Source of the DNA: Pseudeuparius sepicola
Lineage: Eukaryota; Arthropoda; Insecta; Coleoptera; Anthribidae
Direction: 5' to 3'
NCBI GenBank assembly: GCA_963920635.1
Contig: OY987298.1
Span: 126,923,735 to 126,987,734, forward strand
Length of the DNA: 64,000 nucleotides
Position 1 is the stretch's first letter. Each line of letters starts with the position of its first letter. The translations under genes and the position numbers were made by a program. The notes under the pieces are model-generated. The model searched no databases. It saw nothing but the letters and a program-made list of their open reading frames with translations, and was not told the DNA's origin. Positions 36,092 to 45,363 of this stretch are shown piece by piece.

Positions 36092-36393
36092 CTGGGGCAC
36101 ATCTTGATACCAGAGGCAAATTAAAAAGCTCAAAACTATCAAAATATTTTAAAATTATTAGACCCATTTTCAAACCAGGAAAATCTCCAGCTAAACCAAA
36201 AACACGTTGGGGTACTGGTATGCATTTAATTTACAATAAAAAACCAATCGAGTATATTTATTGGGATGATGTGAATGAATTAGTGGATAGATTAATGCTT
36301 CTTATTGCTTCTAAAAATGCTGGAAACACCTCTCACGATAATGAAATAACCGCTATAGAGACAGAATTAAAAGAGGCTCACATCATTTCTTAA
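36085..36393 (+). pseudogene. C-terminal fragment of a conserved Polinton protein
   Basis: An open frame of about 102 codons without a start codon. It reads KYFKIIRPIFKPGKSPAKPK, then TRWGTGMHL, EYIYWDDVNELVDRL and LLIASKNAGNTSHDNEI, ending at TAA 36391-36393. The EYVYWDD..ELVDRL..AGN.SH.NEI layout recurs in Polinton-associated proteins; the function is unknown to me. The N-terminal part was lost in the same deletion that cut the ATPase. Confidence 0.65.
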
Positions 36394-36434
36394 TATAAAT
36401 ACAAGCGCATTACAAGGTTATCACCAGTCACAAC

Positions 36435-36740
36435 ATGAGTATTAATAAGTTTGGTCAGTATTCAAGAATTTATTCACGGCCAAGTGTTCACACAGGCGGT
36501 TTAACTTTTACTCCTGAAGGTCATATAGATGCGAGAAATTTAAAAATCAGCAATCTTAAGGCTCCGAAAGTATTAGGTGATGCAACTAACAAAAAATACG
36601 TCGATGATTCACTTTCTGAAATAAAAAAAGCCTTACAGTCACATATTGAAATTCAAGAAAAACAACTGCGTGAAATTTTGTATAGAATAAGGGTTTTGGA
36701 ATATCAAAAACATAATGAAAGCAACGAAAACAAAGCATAG
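36435..36740 (+). CDS. Polinton small protein with coiled-coil, fibre-like
   Basis: 101 residues from ATG 36435. The middle (about residues 30-60: IDARNLKISNLKAPKVLGDA then NKKYVDDSL) resembles phage tail-fibre repeats in style. Residues 60-95 form a likely coiled-coil rich in K, E, I and L. A structural or attachment role is plausible but unproven. The end overlaps the integrase start by 26 bp in another frame, suggesting tight packing or shared transcription. Confidence 0.6.
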   Translation: MSINKFGQYSRIYSRPSVHTGGLTFTPEGHIDARNLKISNLKAPKVLGDATNKKYVDDSLSEIKKALQSHIEIQEKQLREILYRIRVLEYQKHNESNENKA

Positions 36741-37659
36741 TAAAGAAAAGATTCAAATTGTGAATGAATTACACAGACGAGCATTGAAAAAATACCCTCG
36801 TCGTCGGACCATTATTAAAGGATTGGATGACCTCTGGCAGGTTGACCTCGCCCAGTTAGATAAATATACAGCTCACAATAACAAATTTAAGTTTATTCTT
36901 GTAGTAATTGACTGTTTTTCCAAGTACGTTTGGTGTGAAGCCCTTAAATCTAAGACTGGTAAAGAAGTGACAAAGGCCTTTGATAAAATACTGAAAAACT
37001 CTCAACGGCATCCACGAAACTTGCAAAGTGATCATGGAAAAGAATTCTACAACTCCCATTTTCAAAATCTCATGAAAAAGTTTAAAATTAATCATTATAG
37101 TACCTTTAGCATAACAAAAGCTGCAATAGTGGAGAGGGTTATACGTACGTTAAAGGAACGATTATTTAAATACTTTAGCCTAAATGGCACATATAAGTGG
37201 ATTGATATATTATCTACAATTGTTGATAAATACAATAACAGAAGACATAGAACTACTGGAATGAGGCCAAAAGATGTAAATAAAAGTAACGAGGCTGCTT
37301 TACTTAGAACCTTCAGCTATCCTACAGTTTTTAAAATATCAAAGTTCAAAAAGGGCGATATGGTTCGCATCAGCAAAGCCAAGCATGTTTTTGAGAAGGG
37401 CTACACCCCTAATTGGAGCACGGAATTATTTAAAATTGTTAAAATTCAAAAAACCACACCCATAACTTATTTGCTTGAAGATGTGCAGGGGAATCCGATA
37501 AAGGGTGGCTTTTACAGCGAGGAATTGCAAAAAGCAGCAAATCCAAATGTTTACCTTGTGGAGAAAGTTTTAAGAAGGAGGGGGGATAAAGTGCTGGTTC
37601 GCTGGTTGGGTTTCGATAAAACACATGACTCCTGGATAAGGGCCACAGATGTAGTTTGA
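36715..37659 (+). CDS. Polinton integrase (DDE, chromodomain)
   Basis: 314 residues from ATG 36715, apparently intact. The retroviral-type core has the first aspartate in WQVDLAQLDKY (about residue 44), the second in LQSDHGKEFYN (about residue 106) and the glutamate in AAIVERVIRTLK (about residue 141). An SH3-like segment follows (KKGDMVRISKAKHVFEKGY). The C-terminus (about 280-314) reads VYLVEKVLRRRGDKVLVRWL then SWIRATDVV, a chromodomain. The enzyme would insert the element into host DNA, and the chromodomain could steer it to marked chromatin. It is the third gene in the plus-strand cluster, with 4 bp between its end and the next ATG. Confidence 0.92.
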   Translation: MKATKTKHSKEKIQIVNELHRRALKKYPRRRTIIKGLDDLWQVDLAQLDKYTAHNNKFKFILVVIDCFSKYVWCEALKSKTGKEVTKAFDKILKNSQRHPRNLQSDHGKEFYNSHFQNLMKKFKINHYSTFSITKAAIVERVIRTLKERLFKYFSLNGTYKWIDILSTIVDKYNNRRHRTTGMRPKDVNKSNEAALLRTFSYPTVFKISKFKKGDMVRISKAKHVFEKGYTPNWSTELFKIVKIQKTTPITYLLEDVQGNPIKGGFYSEELQKAANPNVYLVEKVLRRRGDKVLVRWLGFDKTHDSWIRATDVV

Positions 37660-37663
37660 CACC

Positions 37664-38341
37664 ATGAGTGAATCGGGGTACAGCACTAGCAGCGAAAATA
37701 ACGAGGTTAATCGTGTTTTGAATAGTTATGATGAAGCGGTCCACAATGAAAAGCAGCTGTTGCTAAGTACACAATTTGTGCTCAAGCCGGAAAATCTGTA
37801 TGTGATAAACTGTGGACTCAGCCCTCTACGATTCTTCAAACCAGTAGTGCAAATTATAAACCTGCTCGATCCGTCAAATCCTATATCCATGGACCGTTTT
37901 GAATGGTTCCAGTTAACAGTGGAATTCAACAAAATCCTTGAAAAATTGGGTGAAGATGTTGCAATACCACCAAAAGAATTCAGCTCCAATTTGAAATTGA
38001 GCGTGTACCCAGGTGTCAACTATTTGATGATTGTGCTTTCTAAAGATGATATTCATTTTTATTTCACTGCTAACAATGTAATGCAATTGCTTACAATTGA
38101 TTGTAAAATAACCTCAAAAATTAATTTAATATTAAAATATAACTTATTGGATTTTTATTATAATATGTTAGATGAAGTGAATGATTTGTTATTAAAATAC
38201 AACTATAATATAAATGCTATAGATATTATAAAATCACTATGTACTGTATCAGATAATATTAATGCATACTGTATTTTTGAGCTTCTCTCATTCAACGAGG
38301 AGTTTGTATTAGCTGATTTGTATAGGAGGAGGTTTTATTAA
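37664..38341 (+). CDS. Polinton hypothetical protein
   Basis: 225 residues from ATG 37664. No domain is recognised. The N-terminus is serine/asparagine-rich (MSESGYSTSSENN), the middle appears beta-rich (LSVYPGVNYLMIVLSKDDIHFYF), and the C-terminal third is helical and rich in N, Y, L and I. It follows the integrase by 4 bp and is probably co-transcribed. AATAAA occurs directly after the stop (38341-38346). Confidence 0.65.
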   Translation: MSESGYSTSSENNEVNRVLNSYDEAVHNEKQLLLSTQFVLKPENLYVINCGLSPLRFFKPVVQIINLLDPSNPISMDRFEWFQLTVEFNKILEKLGEDVAIPPKEFSSNLKLSVYPGVNYLMIVLSKDDIHFYFTANNVMQLLTIDCKITSKINLILKYNLLDFYYNMLDEVNDLLLKYNYNINAIDIIKSLCTVSDNINAYCIFELLSFNEEFVLADLYRRRFY

Positions 38342-38387
38342 ATAAAAACCACACAAACATAATAAATCTTTTATTACCCTAATACAT

Positions 38388-38762
38388 TTATTTAGGACTA
38401 AAATAATGTGAAGGAATGTGTTTTGTCACATCTTTGAATAAATTCTTGGTGCTACATGGAATACATGAAGTATTGGGTGTATCAGTTGCCCCACCGCATG
38501 TTGTACATTTATATTTTATTGACACAGGCATGGTGTTGTATTCAGTTGGAACTTGTGTTCCAACTTCTTTTATATTCACACAAAATTATTCTGGCCTAAT
38601 CCGAGGTGGATTCCTGAAGGTGATTAATTCTTCTTTATTAATTCGTTCGAAATACACTTGCCAGTTGACCTCGGGAACATGGCGTGACTTCTTAATTTTA
38701 TGACTGTTGACATATGGACAGGAAACCAGTCCCTGTTGGTCTGCTAGCTGTTGGTTGAACAT
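38388..38762 (-). pseudogene. Small zinc-binding Polinton protein, interrupted by one stop
   Basis: The frame starts at ATG 38762 and stays open to TAA 38586-38588, then continues in the same frame to the stop at 38388. The first part has SCPYVNSHKIKKSRH, resembling the opening of CHHC zinc fingers (U11-48K/TRM13/GTSF1 group), though the last cysteine is not evident. The second part has a zinc-ribbon pattern, C-T-T-C then C-I-P-C about 14 residues later. A TATA box (38806-38813) lies about 45-50 bp upstream of the ATG. One nonsense change would explain the break; alternatively the two halves are separate small proteins. Confidence 0.55.
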
Positions 38763-38805
38763 GTTGACTTTGGATAATGTTGTAAAGACTGTTAGGTTTC
38801 TCTGC

Positions 38806-38813
38806 TATATATA
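38806..38813 (-). promoter_or_regulatory. TATA box of the zinc-binding gene
   Basis: On the minus strand TATATATA is followed about 20 bp later by aacagtc, similar to the arthropod initiator, and then by the ATG at 38762. Confidence 0.5.
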
Positions 38814-38900
38814 CTCTGCAAGTTGTGGGAGGTATGACTAATCTATTAGCAGGGAGGGATTAAATGAAACAATTATTGTTTCTTAGCTATATACAATAGC

Positions 38901-41900
38901 TTAGTTCTCGATTTGTGGAATACTGTAGTGTCCCCACGGTAGAGTGACAACATTATTAACTAAGTATCGCTTATCATCGAAAGGGCTGAGTGCAATTTTT
39001 GTTTGTTTAATACTGAAAACATTATGAGCAAATGAACGAATAGTGCATTGAGTAGCGGTTTTTTGCTTCTTCTTAAATAAGCAATTTGCATAATCGTCGA
39101 AAGTTAGATAATTCTTAACAACACCATACTTAATACTCTTTGATTTTTTAATACATTGCTCGCCTTCAATCAGAAACGTGTACATTTTTGACCTAAGGCC
39201 GACAAAGTGAGTCATTATTTTTCCATTAAGTTCATCTTTCATAAGACCTGGTACTTTTTTATTTACAAGCGGTATATTATACTGATTATCAACCGAATAA
39301 TCGCTGGTATCGAAACGATGCAAGTCTCGCTTTATGACTTCATCATACACATCATCACATTTTATTTCATAAAGTAAGCTATCCGTATCCGTATAAAGTA
39401 GTTTACACTGGTCAGTTGAATATTTTTGCAACATGTAATCATAATGAAAATTATAAACACACGTCTTTGAGATATCGAGTATAGCCATCCCGATGTACAG
39501 GGGCTTTGTAAAAACGATTTCAGTTTTATTCAGTTCAATTGCAACTAAATCTGTATCAAAAATTAATCGGCTGTTAAAAGCCGGGCTAGCAATTAAATTC
39601 TTAGCTCCGTACCTACCTTCCCATTTTCTAACCAATTTTACATTTCTATGTTTGCGAATATTTTCCATGGTCTTACCGTATACAGCATTAACCATCAATT
39701 TAATTACTGTTTTTTCAAAATTAAACTTAGCTTTTGTCCTTAATTCTGTATTAAATTTAATGTAAGGAGCTAGCCAGGCAGACTGACTAAATTTTAAAAC
39801 CCTATGAATCTTTTTTAAAGTTAAACCGTGACTTAACGCTTGTTTAAGAGCCCTATAGTGTACAACATACTTCTCTTTTGAATTGAGAGTTGTCATAAGT
39901 TTGGGAAGTTTAGAATTTGGTGGTTTAGAATGTTCTGCGCAAAACGGTAGGTCTTTATGGGGATCATGTAAATTTTCCGGATAGTCTAAATCGACTTCTA
40001 AAACGTATCCTTCTGGACTGTTATCCGGAATATTCATCACGTTAATGTTTGTATCAACCCATTGGAAGTTACCGTAAGGAAGAGATTCCCCCATTGCCCA
40101 CCCGTATAAATTGTTTACATCCAGATAAAGTAAGTATTTGGAAGGATTGTTAGGATCATAATTTTTCATGTATTTGTTGTTTGCCTCAGAATATCTATTA
40201 CAACATTGGCTTATCCCCCCTCTCACTCCTTTCTCAAAAAACATTAATATATCAATATCTTGAAAGGTTTCTAATCGACACCCAGTATATTTAAGCATAC
40301 AGTCCCAAGTATATCCCGGTAAAGTGTAGTACCAAGCCGGATCCAAACCATAATTCTTTATACAAGTTTTCCTAAAGTTCTGAAAGATATCGGTAAGTAT
40401 CATAATGTCCGTCTTGAGATATAGGTCACTATATTCACCTAAACTTTGAATATTAAATTTATCCCAAACTAACTGAGCATGTCTGTAATCGCTTTGACTA
40501 ATGTGAGTATCGTTTAACTTGCTATAGAATTGCTCGACTGGTGGTAAACACTTTTTATTAAGTTTATTTATGTTATCGATATAATCATAACAAAATATCC
40601 CCTTTTTGGTTAACAGATCTAGATTGTTTGAAGATACATCACTAAATTCCTTTTGGGTATTAATAAAGTCCCCTTTATTGAGAGACGATGCTAATGTATC
40701 CAACGAGAAGCCTAAAAATTTAAAGGAGTCGATGAATCTAAATTTAACTTCAGTATCGGTATCAGAAACTGTAAAACTAATATATTTTTCCTTGTTTATT
40801 GGAAGCAATGTCACATTATGCTTTTTAGCAAGATCTCTTATAATAAAATGACTGTCGTACCCACTAAAGTTATGAAATACTATGGGTACTACAAAGGAGT
40901 TTCTGTAATTTAAGTTACACGCTTGGTGGGCGTATCCGCGAAAACGTGATGTCATATGATCATGGTCACGTACTATTATATCGTTAGAATTAAACGGTTT
41001 TTCACATAGGTGACACGTAGCACTTGCATTTTTTAAACTTATAGATTCACTCATTGGCTCATTATTTTTTAACTTTGAAGCAACAGAGAGTGCTATATTT
41101 TCCATTTTATTTGCAAACCAAGTCATGCAATCAATACCACGATAACTCTTATAAAAAGATAATGTATCGTCATAATCACATTTAAAATAGTAGCCTGCGC
41201 TAAAAGCTTCATGTTTCTGATATTTAGCAGTATTTAAACACTGTGATTCATCATAAGGTTTTAGAATTGATTCAAAATCAGCATAAATAATAAATGGTAC
41301 TTTTTCCTTATGGATATAATTTTTAAATTCGATATACTTATTTTTCGGAAATGATACTTTGCAGTTGTTTACGTCTTGACAATATTCAATATGTTCATTT
41401 AATTTTTCTTGGGATGAGTAATAATTTAAGCATCTATCACAAACAAACATCCTACCTTTATGTTTATTAGTTTGGGATACTATTAATCTCGATAAATGTT
41501 TGACCCAACAGTAATGATAATTGATTTCGGTTGTTGATTCATCGATAGGGAGAGCTTCATGCTCACCGACTTTCGGAAAATATGTATCTTGAACTAGAAG
41601 TAAATTAGCATGTTTTTCCATTTTGTTTTTAGTTAAGCGAGCCGGAGAAGTTCTAAAAGAGCTTGATTTGTCTTCATTTGACACTAACTCTAGAACATAC
41701 ACATTTACCGATATATTATTCAGTTTTTCGAATTTTGCTATTTGGCTTAGAGTTATAGGAAATTCAAGGCCATCTAGGTTTAAAACGGTCGAAGGGTGGG
41801 GATATGAGGATGTACGGTGTGGTCTTCCAACAGGTGGATATAGAGCTGATACAACACTCCAAGCAAAACAAAGATTATCATCATTTTGAACGTTAATACA

Positions 41901-42677
41901 AGCTCTTTTAGATTGTATTGATTCCGGGAGGTTTATGTAAGATCTACCACCGTTTCCCATCTCTACCTTGTTTATGTTAACTTCCAAACTTAAGATTCTG
42001 TGAAGAGTCCAACCGGACTCCTGATGTTCGAAGGACTCAATGGCAGCTAAAATTTTTTCAATAATATTGCTTTCAAACCATTGTTTTAACTGTGTTCCTT
42101 GATCGATTATTTCATTGTTTGTATTAAAATACTTATTCTCAAGTATCTCCTGATCTCCAGACTTTTTAATAAATTCCCCACAAAAGACAGCATTTACTTT
42201 AATTATATTGAATGATCTTAAGATCCTATTAATGCGAGTCTTAAAAACAAAAAACGCGTCTTTAAAAAACTGCAGAATGTCTATGTGCTTTAAATTAATT
42301 ATAACACCCGTGCGTATACGATTATTAAAAATTGATTTTATATCCTCCCACTTTATCCCATCACTTCTACTTTCCCGCTTACGTTGACCTGTTCCAACGT
42401 GTTGTAATTTTTTTAAGTACACTTTAAATCGTTTCAAATGACTCAAGTTCGTTTGCAATTTAATCCGAGTGCCATGATTACAGTCAGCCTTTTTCAATGC
42501 TTTATGAACTAACCGGATGTTTACATTTATTATTTTTTTCCAATGCTCTAAAGTAGCGTCATCAGAATTATTAATAAGCGTAAACACTTTTTCAAGCGTT
42601 TTAATAATGTCATCACTTACCGTCCCGATTTCTGCTGATATTTTAAGGTGTGTGAGTATTAAAAAGCAATGAGACAA
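38901..42677 (-). CDS. Polinton protein-primed DNA polymerase B
   Basis: 1258 codons, uninterrupted. Exonuclease motifs: FIIYADFES (about residue 462), FHNFSGYDSHF (about 600) and YLKTDIMILTD (about 752). Polymerase motifs: YLDVNNLYGWAM (motif A, about 854), KLMVNAVYGKTMEN (motif B, about 996) and YTDTDSLLYEI (motif C, about 1097). A Cys/His finger (CDRC..HIEYC, about 412-430) and an HNH/endonuclease VII-like block (CHLCEKPF..VRDHDHM, about 550-575) precede the polymerase. The N-terminal 370 residues have no domain I recognise. The open frame begins at a TTG with no in-frame ATG near it, so the true start may be non-AUG or in an upstream spliced exon. All catalytic residues are present. Confidence 0.92.
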   Translation of the reverse strand: MSHCFLILTHLKISAEIGTVSDDIIKTLEKVFTLINNSDDATLEHWKKIINVNIRLVHKALKKADCNHGTRIKLQTNLSHLKRFKVYLKKLQHVGTGQRKRESRSDGIKWEDIKSIFNNRIRTGVIINLKHIDILQFFKDAFFVFKTRINRILRSFNIIKVNAVFCGEFIKKSGDQEILENKYFNTNNEIIDQGTQLKQWFESNIIEKILAAIESFEHQESGWTLHRILSLEVNINKVEMGNGGRSYINLPESIQSKRACINVQNDDNLCFAWSVVSALYPPVGRPHRTSSYPHPSTVLNLDGLEFPITLSQIAKFEKLNNISVNVYVLELVSNEDKSSSFRTSPARLTKNKMEKHANLLLVQDTYFPKVGEHEALPIDESTTEINYHYCWVKHLSRLIVSQTNKHKGRMFVCDRCLNYYSSQEKLNEHIEYCQDVNNCKVSFPKNKYIEFKNYIHKEKVPFIIYADFESILKPYDESQCLNTAKYQKHEAFSAGYYFKCDYDDTLSFYKSYRGIDCMTWFANKMENIALSVASKLKNNEPMSESISLKNASATCHLCEKPFNSNDIIVRDHDHMTSRFRGYAHQACNLNYRNSFVVPIVFHNFSGYDSHFIIRDLAKKHNVTLLPINKEKYISFTVSDTDTEVKFRFIDSFKFLGFSLDTLASSLNKGDFINTQKEFSDVSSNNLDLLTKKGIFCYDYIDNINKLNKKCLPPVEQFYSKLNDTHISQSDYRHAQLVWDKFNIQSLGEYSDLYLKTDIMILTDIFQNFRKTCIKNYGLDPAWYYTLPGYTWDCMLKYTGCRLETFQDIDILMFFEKGVRGGISQCCNRYSEANNKYMKNYDPNNPSKYLLYLDVNNLYGWAMGESLPYGNFQWVDTNINVMNIPDNSPEGYVLEVDLDYPENLHDPHKDLPFCAEHSKPPNSKLPKLMTTLNSKEKYVVHYRALKQALSHGLTLKKIHRVLKFSQSAWLAPYIKFNTELRTKAKFNFEKTVIKLMVNAVYGKTMENIRKHRNVKLVRKWEGRYGAKNLIASPAFNSRLIFDTDLVAIELNKTEIVFTKPLYIGMAILDISKTCVYNFHYDYMLQKYSTDQCKLLYTDTDSLLYEIKCDDVYDEVIKRDLHRFDTSDYSVDNQYNIPLVNKKVPGLMKDELNGKIMTHFVGLRSKMYTFLIEGEQCIKKSKSIKYGVVKNYLTFDDYANCLFKKKQKTATQCTIRSFAHNVFSIKQTKIALSPFDDKRYLVNNVVTLPWGHYSIPQIEN

Positions 42678-42784
42678 AACCGAGAAGGTTATAACTTAAA
42701 TAGTAAAGTTTCCCCCACTCTTTTATTCAAGTTGAAATACATTAACGAGTTCATTTATTTCTCCAGTGAGTTTTGCGCCTTGAA

Positions 42785-43096
42785 ATGGAGACGTTCTTTA
42801 ATCAACTAAATCTGAAATCGTTGATTAAACCATTCATGAAGGCACGACGTATAGAAATTGGATGCGAGCTTCAAGTATTATCGTTTAGAAGAGTTTGCAC
42901 ACAGTATACAGAAAGAGTTTCTGTGGAATTTTTTACATTTTACACTGTGCTACCGCAAAGGTTTACAGACAAATTCACTACGCAGCGAATTATAGAAATA
43001 AATAGGGAAATTGAGCGTGGACAGAAGGTGTTTTTAATAAGCCTTGGGCCAACAGAAGGAAGAACCACGAATTTTGAATTTTCCCTGGAAGAATGA
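42785..43096 (+). CDS. Polinton small protein, paralogue of the terminal-repeat gene
   Basis: 103 residues from ATG 42785. The core ELQVLSFRRVCTQYTERVSV followed by TVLPQRFTDKF and then FLISLGPTEGRTTNFEF lines up with the terminal-repeat protein (ILSGKVVQTTFGETI, FLPNRVT, LVYKGQ..TNQFEI). Both are about 100 residues and probably share one beta-rich fold, perhaps an OB-fold. It is divergent from the polymerase gene, 107 bp away, and its TGA overlaps the next ATG (ATGA at 43093-43096). Confidence 0.65.
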   Translation: METFFNQLNLKSLIKPFMKARRIEIGCELQVLSFRRVCTQYTERVSVEFFTFYTVLPQRFTDKFTTQRIIEINREIERGQKVFLISLGPTEGRTTNFEFSLEE

Positions 43097-43254
43097 AAAC
43101 TTCCGAGATTAGACTGCTGAGTATGTACAATCGAAGGAAACTTCAAATGTGTTTGAAATCTATAGATGATTTAAAGCATGAAATTAAAATGTATGAGATA
43201 AATAAGAAAATTGCTAATATTAATTTGAATTTAATAAAAACTATTAAAAAGTAA
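43093..43254 (+). CDS. Small coiled-coil protein overlapping the previous gene
   Basis: 53 residues from ATG 43093 to TAA 43252-43254, starting MKTSEIRLLSMYNRRKL and ending in a lysine-rich helix. Start and stop overlap in the sequence ATGA, typical of coupled translation of compact genes. The whole protein is probably helical. A GTAAGT follows at 43251-43256, so the frame could instead end in a splice donor. Confidence 0.45.
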   Translation: MKTSEIRLLSMYNRRKLQMCLKSIDDLKHEIKMYEINKKIANINLNLIKTIKK

Positions 43255-43548
43255 GTGTTGTTTTTTTTCACCTGTTTCATGTAGAAAATGAAAGTGTATA
43301 CTTACCTTTTCTTTTCTTATCACTTCCTTTCAGATAGTATCAATATTTCAAAATATTGTTTTTGCTTAGACACTGATCACTTGAATTCTTTTTAATGAGA
43401 TTTAAGTTTCAAAATGTGTGTTTTAGGTTAAGAAATGATGATCAAATTGGTAAATTATATGTATATTAAAATATAACTATAATACAATAATAAAATAATA
43501 TAATAAAATAATATAATATCATTAAAATAAGAGAAAATGTGGGGACTA

Positions 43549-44618
43549 TTAAACGTTCAGAATTTCTTGCACTCTTTGCATGATTTTCACAACTCGTGTC
43601 TCGTCTGAATTTAAATTGTCAAGTTCTGAAAGGATCCTTTTCTCCCTTTCTTTCAGTTGTTGAACTTGTCCAACCACTACTTTTAATTGCTCTCTTAGCA
43701 AATGTTTTTGGGACTTTATGTCCCCACATTTTCTCTTGCAAAACACATTTGCCTGCGCTTTTAATTTGTGGAGAAATGCGGTAGGACTTTGACCCCTTAT
43801 CTTTGAATATTCTTCCTCACCTTGACTTTCGGTTGTTACATCACTAAAAATGCTGATGTTGTCATCATCATCTCGCATCGCTTGCATCCTACGTATGTCT
43901 TTCCCTCTGGTGGATTCAGCGAAGGTGTTGGGGGCATTCGACGGTCCGGGTTGAGGCTCGCCTTTTGTCACCGGCTGGATTGTTACCTCAGGGCCCAATG
44001 AAACTCCTTCCATCTCAGGATGTCCAGCCGGCTGTAAAACAATAACAATATTAACTTTAAAGATGTAAAATTAGCGAGTGTAAATGTAATAATTACAAGC
44101 AAAGGTGATAATGGGCATACACATGTTTCATGCTATTACTAGTTTTTTCTTTTTGTTAACTTTGAGTGTTTGCCCATTATCACCTTTTCTTGTAATTAAC
44201 TTTAAAGTTTATTTAGGAGAGTAGTGCTTACTCTTATAAGATAGTTCTGTAGTATAGAGATCCCTGTATCTACAACGTTGGGGGCTGATTGCATGCTGTT
44301 GGATTTGGGAGTCGCCTGCATTCTTCGTATGTCGTTACCTCTGGTGGATTCATCGAGGGTGTTGGGGGCATTCGATGGTCCGGGTTGAGGCTCACCTTTT
44401 GTCACCGGCTGGAGTGTTAATTCAGGTCCCAACAATGAGAATAATTCCATCTCAGGATTCATTTCAGGATTTCCAGCTGGCTGTAAAAAATAGCAATATT
44501 AACTTTAGAGTTTATTTAGGAGAGTAGTGCTTACTATTATAAGATAGTCTTGTAGCATGGAGATCCCATTAGATGCAACGTTGGGGGCTGATTTGCTCAC
44601 TGGTACTGGTGTTTTCAT
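43549..44618 (-). CDS. Three-exon Polinton gene with duplicated modules
   Basis: Predicted exons: 44618-44535 (84 nt), 44480-44232 (249 nt) and 44031-43549 (483 nt). Introns of 54 nt (44481-44534) and 200 nt (44032-44231) both begin GTAAGC and end CAG, and all junctions are phase 0, giving 271 residues. Exons 1 and 2 end in one module (SAPNV..GIS.LQ.YLI). Exons 2 and 3 begin with another (PAG.PEME..SLGPE, then QPVTKGEPQPGPSNAPNT and ESTRG.DIRRMQA). Exon 3 adds a lysine/glutamate-rich coiled-coil of about 80 residues. No known domain. It is probably a disordered scaffold joined to a coiled-coil. Intron 2 holds a hairpin insertion. Confidence 0.62.
44091..44197. repeat. 107-bp hairpin insertion within intron 2
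   Basis: attacaagcaaaggtgataatgggca at the left is inverted at the right (tgcccattatcaccttttcttgtaat). It interrupts sequence otherwise like intron 1 (taaagttaa). It looks like a miniature foldback element. Confidence 0.75.
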
Positions 44619-44919
44619 TTTGATGATGATCAAGCACAACACTGTTATTTCACTGATCAGACTTTCAGATGGAATAATGTCAAACTTTGCAGTTATGGGA
44701 ATATATAGTGTAAAAATTACTGAGCTTGAGGGGGTACTCAAGAACCAGTGGGTGTGTCGAAAAGCCAATCCACATAGTGCATACACTTTCTTCGTCTAAA
44801 CGCGCAGGCGTCTTTCCCACAAAGGGGTTGGGCTTATCTCCTTAAAGGTTTGCTGCGCATGTGCAAGTGGGTGGAGCTAACCAGAATTCCCACTCCTCGG
44901 GCATGCAAAATCGTTGATT

Positions 44920-45260
44920 CCAATGTTTACAAAACGCAGATGGTTAACCCTGAGAATGTTTTTGAGACAAAATTTCAGCTCGTCAATTGAATGTTTAAAA
45001 ACACAGATGTCTAACCTGAGAATGTTGATGTGATCTCTCACGTCGGCCCGCGTTTATAAGATGTTTAGTCTGAAAGAATTTCGATGTTTAAAAAACACAG
45101 ATGTCTAACCCTGAGAATGCTGATGTGATCTCTCACGTCGACCCGCTTTTATAAGATGTTTAGTCTGAAAGAATTCCGATGTTTAAAAAACACAGATGGT
45201 TAACCCTGAGAATGTTAATGTGATCTCTCACGTCGGCCCGCTTTTATAAGATGTTTGGTT
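44920..45260. repeat. 95-bp tandem repeat in the Polinton
   Basis: About 3.5 units, beginning at about 44921, 44988, 45083 and 45178. Each unit carries 'tgtttaaaa(a)acacagatg', 'taaccctgagaatg', 'gtgatctctcacgtcg' and 'ttataagatgttt'. It lies between the spliced gene and the virion block. Promoter or replication function is possible but untested. Confidence 0.85.
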
Positions 45261-45363
45261 ATTTTCAAGGAATGACCGCCAGAATACCGGCGAAAATATT
45301 GCTGACAAAAATGAAACTACTTTTATTTTCATAACTTTATTATGTGTTAAGACTACACAAATA

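Noticed and set aside
44505..44786. 93-codon single-exon reading of the first module
   Set aside because: The segment upstream of ATG 44618 has no resemblance to the other modules and the tail is better explained as intron.
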